From the NCBI RefSeq assembly GCF_004794515.1, contig NZ_SSDF01000091.1, positions 310,001-374,000 of the forward strand: DNA of 64,000 nt, in the 5' to 3' direction. The notes under the pieces are model-generated. The model saw only the letters and a list, made by a program, of their open reading frames with translations. It was not told the DNA's origin and did no database searches. The position numbers were made by a program, and so were the translations under genes. Origin of the DNA: Microbacterium sp. A20 (GTDB lineage Bacteria; Actinomycetota; Actinomycetes; Actinomycetales; Microbacteriaceae). Positions 1 to 8,308 of the stretch are shown in pieces (position 1 is the stretch's first letter; each line of letters opens with the position of its first letter).

Positions 1-33
1 TGCGCGCTGGATCGCCTGTTCGACGCGACTCAT
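1..33 (-). CDS. trpA: Tryptophan synthase alpha subunit, N-terminal 11 codons only (cut by window edge)
   Basis: Only the first 11 codons are visible; they read MSRVEQAIQRA. The ATG at 33-31 overlaps the trpB stop codon as ATGA, the usual trpB-trpA coupling. TrpA cleaves indole-3-glycerol phosphate to indole and passes it to TrpB. The assignment rests on position and on this short N-terminus, which fits TrpA but is too short to prove it. Confidence 0.75.
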   Translation of the reverse strand, partial: MSRVEQAIQRA

Positions 34-1298
34 AGCTGCGGCTCCCCCTTCGAGGCCGTGTCTTCGGCCTCGCTCTCCTCGGCGACATCGTGCGCGAGAG
101 CGGCTTCGTCGTAGAGCTCGAAGTAGCGCGCGGCGGTGTCCATGTCCTTGTCCCCGCGGCCGGAGAGGCAGATCGCGATGAGTCCGTCCGTGCCGAGTTC
201 GCGTCCGATCCGCAGAGCGCCGGCGAGGGCGTGGGCCGACTCGATGGCCGGGATGATGCCCTCGGTGCGGCTGAGCAGTCGCAGCGCCTGCATCGCCTCG
301 TCATCGGTAGCCGGGATGTACTCGGCGCGGCCGATGTCGGCGAGCCACGAGTGCTCGGGTCCGACGCCCGGGTAGTCGAGGCCGGCGGAGATCGAGTGCG
401 ACTCGATCGTCTGGCCGTCTTCGTCCTGCAGCACGTAGGTCTTGGCGCCGTGCAGCACTCCCGGTCGCCCGCGCTCGATCGACGCGGCGTGCTTCTCGGT
501 GTCGACGCCGTCGCCGGCCGCCTCCACGCCGTAGAGCTTGACGCCCTCGTCGTCGAGGAACGCGTCGAACATGCCGATCGCGTTGGAACCGCCGCCCACA
601 CAGGCGACGACCGCATCCGGAAGCCGACCGACCTCGTCGAGCAGCTGCGCGCGGGCCTCTTCGCCGATGATCTTCTGGAAGTCGCGGACCATCGCCGGGA
701 ACGGGTGCGGTCCGGCGGCGGTGCCGAAGATGTAGTTGGTGGTCTCGACCGACGCCACCCAGTCGCGGTAGGCGTCGTTGATCGCGTCTTTCAGAGTGCG
801 CGAACCGGAGGTCACCGGGACCACCTCCGCGCCGAGCAGGCGCATGCGGGCGACGTTGAGCGCCTGACGCTCCGTGTCGACCTCGCCCATGTAGATCGTG
901 CAGTCCAGGCCGAAGAGCGCCGCGGCGGTCGCCGTGGCGACACCGTGCTGTCCGGCACCGGTCTCGGCGATCACGCGGGTCTTGCCGAGCCGCTTGGTGA
1001 GCAGCGCCTGGCCGAGCACGTTGTTGATCTTGTGGGACCCCGTGTGGTTCAGGTCTTCACGCTTGAGGAAGACGCGCGCACCTCCGGCGTGCTCGGCGAA
1101 CCGCGGCACCTCGGTGATCGCCGACGGGCGGCCCGCGTACGAGCTCAGAAGGTGTGCGAGCTCGTCCCGGAAGGCTGGATCGGCGATCGCCTTCTCGTAC
1201 GCGACGGTCAGCTCGTCGATCGCGGCGATGAGCGACTCGGGCATGTAGCGCCCGCCGAACTCGCCGAAGAAGGGGCCGTGCTGATCGCGCAGGCTCAT
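30..1298 (-). CDS. trpB: Tryptophan synthase beta subunit
   Basis: PLP enzyme that condenses indole with serine to make tryptophan, in complex with TrpA. About 422 residues, slightly longer than the usual 395-410 because of an acidic C-terminal tail. The PLP lysine lies in HTGSHKINN near residue 90, and the phosphate-binding loop GGGSNAIG is near residue 235. There are two adjacent ATG codons, at 1301 and 1298. I prefer 1298 because the GGAGG at 1307-1303 is then four bases away rather than one. The start overlaps the trpC stop, so translation is probably coupled. Confidence 0.97.
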   Translation of the reverse strand: MSLRDQHGPFFGEFGGRYMPESLIAAIDELTVAYEKAIADPAFRDELAHLLSSYAGRPSAITEVPRFAEHAGGARVFLKREDLNHTGSHKINNVLGQALLTKRLGKTRVIAETGAGQHGVATATAAALFGLDCTIYMGEVDTERQALNVARMRLLGAEVVPVTSGSRTLKDAINDAYRDWVASVETTNYIFGTAAGPHPFPAMVRDFQKIIGEEARAQLLDEVGRLPDAVVACVGGGSNAIGMFDAFLDDEGVKLYGVEAAGDGVDTEKHAASIERGRPGVLHGAKTYVLQDEDGQTIESHSISAGLDYPGVGPEHSWLADIGRAEYIPATDDEAMQALRLLSRTEGIIPAIESAHALAGALRIGRELGTDGLIAICLSGRGDKDMDTAARYFELYDEAALAHDVAEESEAEDTASKGEPQL

Positions 1299-2071
1299 CA
1301 TGCCTCCAGGAAACTCTTGAGGGTGGCGACGGGATCGCCGGTCACGAGTGCCTCGCCGATCAGGACGACGTCGGCACCGGCGGAGCGGTAGTGCACGACG
1401 TCGGCGGGCGTGAGCACCGCGGATTCGGCGATCTTGACCGCGGTCTCCGGGATGCGCTCGACCAGGCGTCCGAAGAGGTCGCGGTCGATCTCGAGGGTCT
1501 TCAGATCGCGCGCGTTCACACCGATCAGCGGCGCCCCCAGGTCGATCGCGGCTTCGAGCTCGTCGGCCGAATGCGTCTCGACGAGCGGCGTCATGCCCAG
1601 CTCGCCGATGAATCCGAACAGGTCGCGGAGGACATCGGGTTCGAGGCCGGCGACGATCAGCAGCACCAGATCGGCACCCGCAGCGCGAGCTTCGAGCACC
1701 TGATAGCGGGTGGCGATGAAGTCCTTGCGCAGCACCGGCAGCGAGACGCGGGCCGTGACGGCCTCGAGGTCGGCCAGGCTGCCGCCGAAGCGACGTTCCT
1801 CGGTCAGCACGCTGATTGCGGAGGCGCCTCCCGTCTCGTAGAGGGATGCCTGGAGAGCAGGGTCGGGGATCTCGGCGAGTGCACCGCGTGAGGGGCTCGC
1901 GCGCTTGACCTCCGCGATGATCTTGACCCGGTCGGTGGGAGCGAGGAACGAAAGGGCGTCCTTGGCGGCGGGGCGCGCGAGTGCCGCCCGCTCGACGGCC
2001 TCCAGCGGGCGCGACAGAGCGCGACGCTCAGCGTCTGCGACTGCGCCGGCCGTCAGGTCGGCGAGGACCAT
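1298..2071 (-). CDS. trpC: Indole-3-glycerol phosphate synthase
   Basis: A 257-residue TIM-barrel enzyme that closes the indole ring from CdRP. Family motifs are visible: KIIAEVKRASPSRG near residue 50, LRKDFI (catalytic Lys region) near 110, IGVNARDL and the IAESA loop in the C-terminal half. Its start shares one base with the TAA of the small HGxxPAAW gene upstream, and its stop overlaps trpB. It is the monofunctional form, not fused to TrpF as in enterobacteria. Confidence 0.96.
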   Translation of the reverse strand: MVLADLTAGAVADAERRALSRPLEAVERAALARPAAKDALSFLAPTDRVKIIAEVKRASPSRGALAEIPDPALQASLYETGGASAISVLTEERRFGGSLADLEAVTARVSLPVLRKDFIATRYQVLEARAAGADLVLLIVAGLEPDVLRDLFGFIGELGMTPLVETHSADELEAAIDLGAPLIGVNARDLKTLEIDRDLFGRLVERIPETAVKIAESAVLTPADVVHYRSAGADVVLIGEALVTGDPVATLKSFLEA

Positions 2072-2301
2072 TAGTGCGCCTTCGGAGCGTACTTCGGACC
2101 CTTCACGCCGTAGCCGGCCTTGGCCAGTGCCCAGCCCACGATCGCACCGATCGGGACGAGCGCGACCGAGATGATCACGAGGGTGGGCTGCTCGAAGCAG
2201 AATGCGACGGTGGCGGCGGCGACGCCGACCAGCATGATCACGACGGCGGTCCAGGCTGCAGGCGAGTGTCCGTGGCCGGGGTCGGCGATCGGGTTGGTCA
2301 T
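2071..2301 (-). CDS. HGxxPAAW family small membrane protein of the trp operon
   Basis: A 76-residue protein with the signature HGHSPAAW at residues 10-17 and two hydrophobic helices (about 17-35 and 40-60), followed by a short basic tail. Such proteins are a hallmark of actinobacterial trp operons directly upstream of trpC. The biochemical function is unknown; the location suggests a membrane role linked to tryptophan synthesis or export. A GAGGAGA ribosome site stands five bases before the ATG. The 48-base gap to the next gene upstream holds no obvious terminator, so it is probably co-transcribed. Confidence 0.85.
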   Translation of the reverse strand: MTNPIADPGHGHSPAAWTAVVIMLVGVAAATVAFCFEQPTLVIISVALVPIGAIVGWALAKAGYGVKGPKYAPKAH

Positions 2302-2349
2302 GTTCTCCTCCGGGGGGACGACGTGCAGTTCGAAATCAGTCTATCGGGG

Positions 2350-2937
2350 TCAACGCGTCGGATCGGTTCCGCGGGACAGCTCGTCCCAGGAATCGACCGC
2401 GTCCACGGGCCCGTCATGGGCAGCTTCGACGTGGTCGGTGCGGTAGCGTCGCCCACCGGCCTTCCACCCACGCCAGGTCGTGAGGACCACCACGGACGCG
2501 GCGAGCAGGATCACCCATCCGACGAGGGCGATGTACGGCCAGGCCGAGGGGACGATGCTCGTGACGACCTCGTGGACCGCACCGCCACCGGCGAGCCCGG
2601 TGACCTCGGTCACGGTCGCAGCGACGGCGTCGAAGGGCTCCGTCAGGAGCAGCTGGATGGTCGACCAGCCGAGGAACAGCGCCGTCGCAGCCGCCAGCAC
2701 GCCGAAGATGAGGCGCACGACCTTGCCGGAGATGGCGAGTGCCGCTCCGAGGGCGAGCACCGCGAGGCTGAGGGGGGCGAGCAGCACCAGAGCTGACGCC
2801 CCAGGAACCAGGATCGCCTCGCCCGCATCCGCGCGCTCGACCGTCAGCCAGGTCTGGGTAGACGAGATGATGCCGATGGCACCGGCGAGCAGGAAGCCGG
2901 AGACGGAGAGCGACCGACCGCGCCGTGCGAAGGTCAT
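2350..2937 (-). CDS. Trp operon-associated membrane protein (TIGR02234-like)
   Basis: About 195 residues with four hydrophobic segments, a basic N-terminus (MTFARRGRSLS) and a polar C-terminal tail. The first loop has the SSTQTWLTV pattern typical of the actinobacterial Trp-operon membrane protein family. Function is unknown. The start chosen is the ATG at 2937, which overlaps the hisI stop as ATGA; a longer reading would run antisense-like through hisI. In many relatives trpE sits just upstream of this gene, but here hisI does, which is noted as a finding. Confidence 0.85.
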   Translation of the reverse strand: MTFARRGRSLSVSGFLLAGAIGIISSTQTWLTVERADAGEAILVPGASALVLLAPLSLAVLALGAALAISGKVVRLIFGVLAAATALFLGWSTIQLLLTEPFDAVAATVTEVTGLAGGGAVHEVVTSIVPSAWPYIALVGWVILLAASVVVLTTWRGWKAGGRRYRTDHVEAAHDGPVDAVDSWDELSRGTDPTR

Positions 2938-3293
2938 GCCTGAGCCGTCCCGGTCGTCGCCTCGAGGTCGGTCGTGTCGAAACAGGTGCGCGTGCCGGTG
3001 TGGCAGGCGGGGCCGGTCTGGGCGACCAGGAGCAGGATGGCATCGCCGTCGCAGTCGAGGCGCGCCTCGTGTACCACCTGGATATGCCCGGATGTGTCGC
3101 CCTTGCGCCAGTACTCCTGGCGGGACCGCGACCAGTAGGTGGCCCGCCCCGACGTCAGCGTGCGCCGCAGCGCCTCGGCATCCACCCACGCGAGCATCAG
3201 CACCTCGTGCGTGTCGAACTGCTGCACGATCACCGGTGCCAGTCCGTCGGCATTGAATGCGACCTGCGCGATGCGCTCTTCCACGGAAGTCAC
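2934..3293 (-). CDS. hisI: Phosphoribosyl-AMP cyclohydrolase
   Basis: A 119-residue zinc/magnesium enzyme that opens the adenine ring of PR-AMP, third step of histidine synthesis. The metal and active-site motifs are intact: WRKGDTSGH at 62-70, DCDGD at 80-84, and the zinc cysteines in CHTGTRTC at 97-104. It is the stand-alone form; hisE is a separate gene at 4932-5195. The ATG at 3293 overlaps the hisF stop at 3290, so the pair is translationally coupled. Confidence 0.96.
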   Translation of the reverse strand: MTSVEERIAQVAFNADGLAPVIVQQFDTHEVLMLAWVDAEALRRTLTSGRATYWSRSRQEYWRKGDTSGHIQVVHEARLDCDGDAILLLVAQTGPACHTGTRTCFDTTDLEATTGTAQA

Positions 3294-4051
3294 CGGACCA
3301 CCACTCCCTCTGCGCGAAGGGCGTCCTTGACGTCGCCGACGGTGAGTGCCCCCGTGTGGAAGACGCTCGCCGCGAGGACGGCATCGGCCCCGGCCTTTAT
3401 GGCAGGAGCGAAGTCGGACACCTGACCTGCACCGCCCGAAGCGATGACGGGAACGGAGGCCGCTTCCCGCATGAGCCGCACGAGCTCGAGGTCGAAGCCG
3501 TCCCGCGTGCCGTCGGCATCGATCGAGTTCACCAGGAGCTCGCCGGCCCCTCGTTCGACGGCCTCTCGTGCCCAGGCGACCGCGTCGAGGGTGGTCTGCG
3601 TGCGACCGCCGTGCGTGGTGACGACGAAGCCGGAGGGCGTGGTCCCCGCCCGCTTCACGTCGAGCGACAGGACGAGCACCTGCGCGCCGAACCGGTCGGC
3701 GATCTCTCCGATCAGCTCGGGGCGCGCGATGGCGGCCGAGTTCACTCCGACCTTGTCGGCGCCGACCGAGAGGAGCCGCGCGACGTCTTCGGCACTGCGC
3801 ACTCCCCCGCCGACCGTCAGCGGCACGAAGACCTGCTCCGCCGTGCGCTGCACGACATCGTAGGTCGTGGCACGGGCGTCGACCGTTGCCGTCACATCGA
3901 GGAACGTGATCTCGTCGGCGCCCTGCGCCGCATAGTGCCTGGCGAGTTCGACCGGGTCGCCCATGTCACGCAGGTTCTCGAAGTTCACGCCCTTGACCAC
4001 ACGGCCCTCGGCGACATCCAGACACGGGATGACACGGCTGGCGAGTGTCAT
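3290..4051 (-). CDS. hisF: Imidazole glycerol phosphate synthase, cyclase subunit
   Basis: TIM-barrel subunit (253 residues) that, with the glutaminase HisH, makes imidazole glycerol phosphate and AICAR. N-terminal RVIPCLDV carries the catalytic Asp near residue 12; LSLDVKR near residue 130 carries the second. GGGVRS and the C-terminal ASGGAG are the phosphate-binding loops. The start at 4051 shares its A with the hisG TGA (TGATGA). A longer in-frame reading overlaps hisG and was rejected. hisH is not in this window. Confidence 0.96.
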   Translation of the reverse strand: MTLASRVIPCLDVAEGRVVKGVNFENLRDMGDPVELARHYAAQGADEITFLDVTATVDARATTYDVVQRTAEQVFVPLTVGGGVRSAEDVARLLSVGADKVGVNSAAIARPELIGEIADRFGAQVLVLSLDVKRAGTTPSGFVVTTHGGRTQTTLDAVAWAREAVERGAGELLVNSIDADGTRDGFDLELVRLMREAASVPVIASGGAGQVSDFAPAIKAGADAVLAASVFHTGALTVGDVKDALRAEGVVVR

Positions 4052-4893
4052 CAGAGCCTCGCGTTGTGGATGGCGGTGACGAGGATGGCGCGAGCGCCGA
4101 GCGCGTAGAGCGCGTCCATGACAGGGTTGACTCGCGTGCGCGCGACCATGACGCGCACGGCCACCCATTCCGGATCCCGCAGCGGTGAGACGGTCGGCGA
4201 CTCGACGCCACCGGCGATCTTCACGGCCTCGTCGAGCAGAGCCACCGGCAGGTCGTAGTCGATCATGACGAAACGTCGAGCCACCATGACGCCGCGAAGC
4301 CGGCGCAGAAGCGTGTCGGCGCCCTCGGCATCGGCGGGACCCGCGATGAGCACGGCCTCCGACTGCAGGATGACCGGACCGAAGACCTCGAGCCCGGCCT
4401 GACGGAGTGTGGTGCCCGTCTCGACGACATCGGCCACCGCGTCGGCGACACCGAGACGGACGGCCGACTCGACCGCTCCGTCGAGCGGAACCAGGTCTAC
4501 CGCGATGTCGCGCTCGTCGAGGAACGCGTCGACCAATCCGGGATAGGAGGTGGCGATGCGCAGCCCGTCGAGCTCGGTCACGTCGGTGTAGCGGCCAGTG
4601 GGTGCCGCGAAGCGGAACGTGGAGCCGGCGAACCCGAGCGCCTCGATCTCGCGTGCGCCCGGCATGCGGGCGTCGAGCAGCAGGTCACGACCGGTGATGC
4701 CCACATCGATCGCGCCGGAGCCGACATAGGTCGCGATGTCCTTGGGACGGAGGAAGAAGAACTCGACGTCGTTCTCGGCGTCGATGACATGGAGGGTCTT
4801 GGGGTCGCGGCGGCCCGCATAACCCGCCTCGGCGAGCATGTCGGCGGCAGTCTCGGAGAGCGAGCCCTTGTTGGGAACGGCGATGCGCAGCAT
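4051..4893 (-). CDS. hisG: ATP phosphoribosyltransferase (long form)
   Basis: First enzyme of histidine synthesis: joins ATP and PRPP. At 280 residues it is the long HisG type with a C-terminal ACT-like domain (about 205-280) that binds histidine for feedback inhibition, so no HisZ partner is needed. The N-terminal MLRIAVPNKGSLSE and the PRPP loop VVETGTTLRQAGLEV near residue 155 are typical. A 38-base gap with a purine-rich ribosome site separates it from hisE. Confidence 0.96.
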   Translation of the reverse strand: MLRIAVPNKGSLSETAADMLAEAGYAGRRDPKTLHVIDAENDVEFFFLRPKDIATYVGSGAIDVGITGRDLLLDARMPGAREIEALGFAGSTFRFAAPTGRYTDVTELDGLRIATSYPGLVDAFLDERDIAVDLVPLDGAVESAVRLGVADAVADVVETGTTLRQAGLEVFGPVILQSEAVLIAGPADAEGADTLLRRLRGVMVARRFVMIDYDLPVALLDEAVKIAGGVESPTVSPLRDPEWVAVRVMVARTRVNPVMDALYALGARAILVTAIHNARL

Positions 4894-4931
4894 GGAGTGC
4901 TTTCAGTTCGAGAGGAGAGGAACGGAGCGCA

Positions 4932-5195
4932 TCACAGATGTCGGTAGACGTCTTGCAGGCTGAGGCCCTTCGCGAGCATCATCACCTGGACGTGATAGAG
5001 CAGCTGCGAGATCTCTTCGGCGGCGGCCTCATCGGACTCGTACTCCGACGCCATCCACACCTCGGCGGCCTCTTCGACGATCTTCTTGCCGATCGTGTGC
5101 ACGCCGCCATCGAGCTCGGCGACCGTGCCCGATCCTTCGGGACGGGTCTCGGCCTTGACGCTGAGCTCGGCGAACAGCTCGTCGAAAGTCTTCAC
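4932..5195 (-). CDS. hisE: Phosphoribosyl-ATP pyrophosphatase
   Basis: An 87-residue all-helical MazG-like enzyme that hydrolyses PR-ATP to PR-AMP. The conserved stretch KKIVEEAAEVWMA and the downstream DEAAEEISQLLYH hold the acidic metal ligands. The start is GTG at 5195, which overlaps the rpe stop as GTGA. With hisG, hisF and hisI it forms one cluster; the remaining his genes must lie elsewhere. Confidence 0.95.
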   Translation of the reverse strand: MKTFDELFAELSVKAETRPEGSGTVAELDGGVHTIGKKIVEEAAEVWMASEYESDEAAAEEISQLLYHVQVMMLAKGLSLQDVYRHL

Positions 5196-5872
5196 GCTTC
5201 CAGGCTACCGGCTCGGGCGAGGTCTCTCAGCCGGGTGACGGCCGCTTCGATGTCGTCGGCGCCGTACACGGCCGAACCGGCCACGAAGGTGTCGGCCCCG
5301 GCGGCGGCGGCGTACTCGATCGTGCTGTCCGAGATTCCGCCGTCGACCTGGAGCCAGACGGACGAGCCGCGCCGACGAGCCTCCTCGGCGAGGGACCGGA
5401 GCTTCGGCATCGTCTCGGGCATGAAGCTCTGTCCCCCGAATCCGGGCTCGACCGTCATCACGAGGATCTGATCGAACTCGTCGAGCACCTCGAACAGCGA
5501 CTCGACCGGGGTCCCCGGCTTCACGGCGACGCCGGCACGGGAGCCGATGTCGCGCAGTCGACGGGCGAGGGCAACGGGATCGGCGGCCGCCTCGAGGTGG
5601 AACGTGACGCTCGCCGCTCCGATCTCGGCATACTCCGGTGCCCAGCGCTCCGGATCGGTGATCATCAGGTGCACGTCGAGCGGGATGGGGCTGGTCGCCT
5701 GGATGCGCTCGACCATCTGCGGCCCGAACGTCAGGTTCGGGACGAAGTGGTTGTCCATCACATCGACGTGCGCGAAGTCCGCTGTCGCGATGCGGGCGAG
5801 ATCCGCCTGCATGTTCACGAAGTCGGCGGCGAGGATGCTCGGGTTGATGCGCGGCGCGCGAGGCAGATCCAC
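5192..5872 (-). CDS. rpe: Ribulose-phosphate 3-epimerase
   Basis: Interconverts ribulose-5-phosphate and xylulose-5-phosphate in the pentose phosphate pathway. About 226 residues with all family motifs: PSILAADF, HVDVMDNHFVPNLTFG, DVHLMI, MTVEPGFGGQ and QVDGGI. I chose GTG at 5872, four bases after the rsmB stop, because the protein then begins just before the conserved RINPSILAADF. Longer readings overlap rsmB in another frame. It supplies precursors for PRPP, which suits its place between his genes and rsmB. Confidence 0.95.
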   Translation of the reverse strand: MDLPRAPRINPSILAADFVNMQADLARIATADFAHVDVMDNHFVPNLTFGPQMVERIQATSPIPLDVHLMITDPERWAPEYAEIGAASVTFHLEAAADPVALARRLRDIGSRAGVAVKPGTPVESLFEVLDEFDQILVMTVEPGFGGQSFMPETMPKLRSLAEEARRRGSSVWLQVDGGISDSTIEYAAAAGADTFVAGSAVYGADDIEAAVTRLRDLARAGSLEA

Positions 5873-5876
5873 GGTC

Positions 5877-7373
5877 CTAGTCTTCCTTCTCTGCGGTGAT
5901 GACGGGTGCGGAGCGCTGCAGGAGCGCGAGGAACATGGCATCGGTGCCGTGCCGGTGCGGCCAGAGCTGAGCGCTGCCGGAGCCGGATCGACCCTCGGTC
6001 GCGAGGTCGATCGGCGACCGGGAGACGTCGGCGACCGCTGCACGCGCGTCGAGTTCGACGATGTCGCCGCGGCCGCGCAGCACCTCCTGCACGACCCCCG
6101 TGGTCTCGGCCAGATGCGGTGAGCACGTGACGTACGCGACGATCCCGCCCGGAGCGAGTGCGTCGAGGGCGGCCGAGAGCAGCTCCACCTGGAGCGGCAC
6201 GAGCTCGGCGACGTCGGCGGGCGACTTGCGCCACCGCGCCTCGGGCCGACGACGCAGCGCGCCCAGTCCCGTGCACGGCGCGTCCACGAGGATCCGGTCG
6301 AACTCACCGTGCCGAGAAGCCGCGAGGGCGCGACCGTCCTGCTCGTGCACCACGATCTCGCCGGGAACGGCCCGGAGCGCCTTGCGCACCAGGCGCGCTC
6401 GGACGGGAACGACCTCGTTGGCCTCGAGGGTGACGTCTTCCCGGAGCGCGATCGCGGCCAGGAGCGCGGTCTTCCCTCCCGGACCGGCGCAGAGATCGAG
6501 CCAGCGCTCCCCCGCTGTGATGGGCGAGACTCCGGCCAGGGCGAGCGCGACGAGCTGGGAGCCCTCGTCCTGCACCCGGACCGTGCCGCCTGAGGCCTCG
6601 ACCGACAGACGCGGATCGCCACCGGGAGACGCGAACGCGGTCGGTGCGTAGGGCAGACGGGGCTCGCCGGGCTCGGCGAGACCGGGCAGCGCGACGAGCG
6701 TCACTTCGGGCGAGGCGTTGTCGGCTTCGAGGAGGGCGTCGAGCTCGGCGTCGCGACGCTCCGCCGCGAGAGCTCGACGGAGCGCCCGGATGACCCAGAC
6801 CGGGTGTGCGGAGCGCAGCGCCAGACGCTCGTCGTCGGAGCGGGCGTGCTCTTCGACGCGCTCCTGCCAGGCCTCGGCCGAATCCCGGGTGATGCGCCGC
6901 AGAACCGCGTTCGCGAAACTCGATGCTCCCCGACCGGACTCCACGGCGACCAGATTCACGGATTCGTTCACCGCGGCGTGCGAGGCGACTCGTGTCGCGA
7001 GCAGCTGGTGCACGGCGAGCCGGAGCGCATCGAGAACCGCGGGATCGATGCTGTCGGTCGAGCGATCGGCCGCCGAGGCGATGATCGCGTCATACGTTCC
7101 GAGCCGTCGCAGGGTGCCGTAGGTCAGTTCGGTCGCGAGCGCCGCGTCCTGAGGGGTGAGTTTCGCCTCGGCGATGGCCGAAGGAAGCGCGAGGTTCGCG
7201 TACGCATCGGTCTCGGAGACCGCACGCAGCACGTCGTAAGCCACCCTTCTCGCGGGCTGCACGGTGCGGGCGGGGCCGCGCTGACCGCCGCGATGCCCCT
7301 CTGCCGAGCCTTGGGCACCCCGCGGTCGGCCTTTCGAGGGCGTGCTTCGACGGTTCCGTCGCTCGTCGCTCAT
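5877..7373 (-). CDS. rsmB: 16S rRNA (cytosine-967 C5)-methyltransferase
   Basis: A 498-residue protein. A basic N-terminal arm (about 1-45) is followed by a NusB-like RNA-binding domain (about 45-190) and a Rossmann methyltransferase domain. SAM-binding loop DLCAGPGGKT, motif IV VDAPCTGLG and catalytic TCSPH are all present. It methylates C967 of 16S rRNA. It overlaps the fmt stop by ATGA, the classic fmt-rsmB order. Confidence 0.93.
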   Translation of the reverse strand: MSDERRNRRSTPSKGRPRGAQGSAEGHRGGQRGPARTVQPARRVAYDVLRAVSETDAYANLALPSAIAEAKLTPQDAALATELTYGTLRRLGTYDAIIASAADRSTDSIDPAVLDALRLAVHQLLATRVASHAAVNESVNLVAVESGRGASSFANAVLRRITRDSAEAWQERVEEHARSDDERLALRSAHPVWVIRALRRALAAERRDAELDALLEADNASPEVTLVALPGLAEPGEPRLPYAPTAFASPGGDPRLSVEASGGTVRVQDEGSQLVALALAGVSPITAGERWLDLCAGPGGKTALLAAIALREDVTLEANEVVPVRARLVRKALRAVPGEIVVHEQDGRALAASRHGEFDRILVDAPCTGLGALRRRPEARWRKSPADVAELVPLQVELLSAALDALAPGGIVAYVTCSPHLAETTGVVQEVLRGRGDIVELDARAAVADVSRSPIDLATEGRSGSGSAQLWPHRHGTDAMFLALLQRSAPVITAEKED

Positions 7374-8290
7374 GATCCGGCCACCAGCTCATCTCCCCCG
7401 CGCAGACCGCGCCACCAGTCGACCGCGTTCATCGCTCCCTTGCCCGCGGGCTGCACCCTGGTGACGGAGAGAGGCGCGGTGCCCGTGCCGATGTGGAGCG
7501 CGGTCTTGGTGCCCCGGAGATGCCCGGGCGGCAGCGAATCGGCCTCCGGCGCGGGAACCGCCTCGAGCACCTTGAGGGGCTGACCGGCGATGGTCGTGTG
7601 CGCTCCCGGTTCGGGGGTCACACCACGGAACCGCGCGAACACGGCCTCCAGCGCCTGGTCCCAGTCGAGCAGCCCGTCGGCGAGCGTGAGTTTGGCGGCG
7701 AAGGTCGGCGTCCCCTCCTGGGGCACCGCCCGAGCCGTACCCGCCGCGATCGAGGTGACCACATCGGCGGTGAGCTCTGCTCCGTCCAGCGCGAGCGCCT
7801 CGAGAGCCTCTCCCGCCGTCGCCGTCTCGGGAACATCGACCTCGCGGGTGGCGAAAACATCGCCGGCATCGAGCTCGGCGACGAGCTGGAAGACGCTCGC
7901 TCCGAGTACCCGATCCCCCGCGATGAGCGCCCGCTGCACAGGGGCGGCCCCTCGCCATGCGGGCAGGAGCGAGAAGTGGAGGTTGATCCACCCGGCGGTC
8001 GGGGCGGAGAGCAGCGGCTCGCGCACCAGCCCGCCGTAGGCCACGATCACTCCCAGCTCCACCTGCAGCGCCGAGATCTCGGCCGTCGCGGCATCATCCA
8101 GCCGGGCCGTCTTGATGACGGGGAGACCGAGTTCGACGGCAGCCTGGGCGACCGGGGACGGCGTCAGCACCCGCCGTCGGCCGAGTGGGGCATCGGGCCG
8201 CGTGACGACCGCGGCGATGTCATGCGAGGTCGCGAGACGTCGCAGGGTGGGCACGGCGGCAGCGGGTGTGCCGGCGAAGACGAGGCGCAT
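7370..8290 (-). CDS. fmt: Methionyl-tRNA formyltransferase
   Basis: Formylates initiator Met-tRNA with 10-formyl-THF. 306 residues: N-terminal formyltransferase domain with VFAGTPAAAVPTL at the start and the catalytic NLHFSLLPAWRGAAPV near residues 100-115, plus a C-terminal OB-fold tRNA-binding domain (about 205-306). It lies between priA and rsmB, all on the same strand, forming a translation/replication housekeeping block. Confidence 0.96.
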   Translation of the reverse strand: MRLVFAGTPAAAVPTLRRLATSHDIAAVVTRPDAPLGRRRVLTPSPVAQAAVELGLPVIKTARLDDAATAEISALQVELGVIVAYGGLVREPLLSAPTAGWINLHFSLLPAWRGAAPVQRALIAGDRVLGASVFQLVAELDAGDVFATREVDVPETATAGEALEALALDGAELTADVVTSIAAGTARAVPQEGTPTFAAKLTLADGLLDWDQALEAVFARFRGVTPEPGAHTTIAGQPLKVLEAVPAPEADSLPPGHLRGTKTALHIGTGTAPLSVTRVQPAGKGAMNAVDWWRGLRGGDELVAGS

Positions 8291-8308
8291 GAAGGTTCTC
8301 CGGATGGG

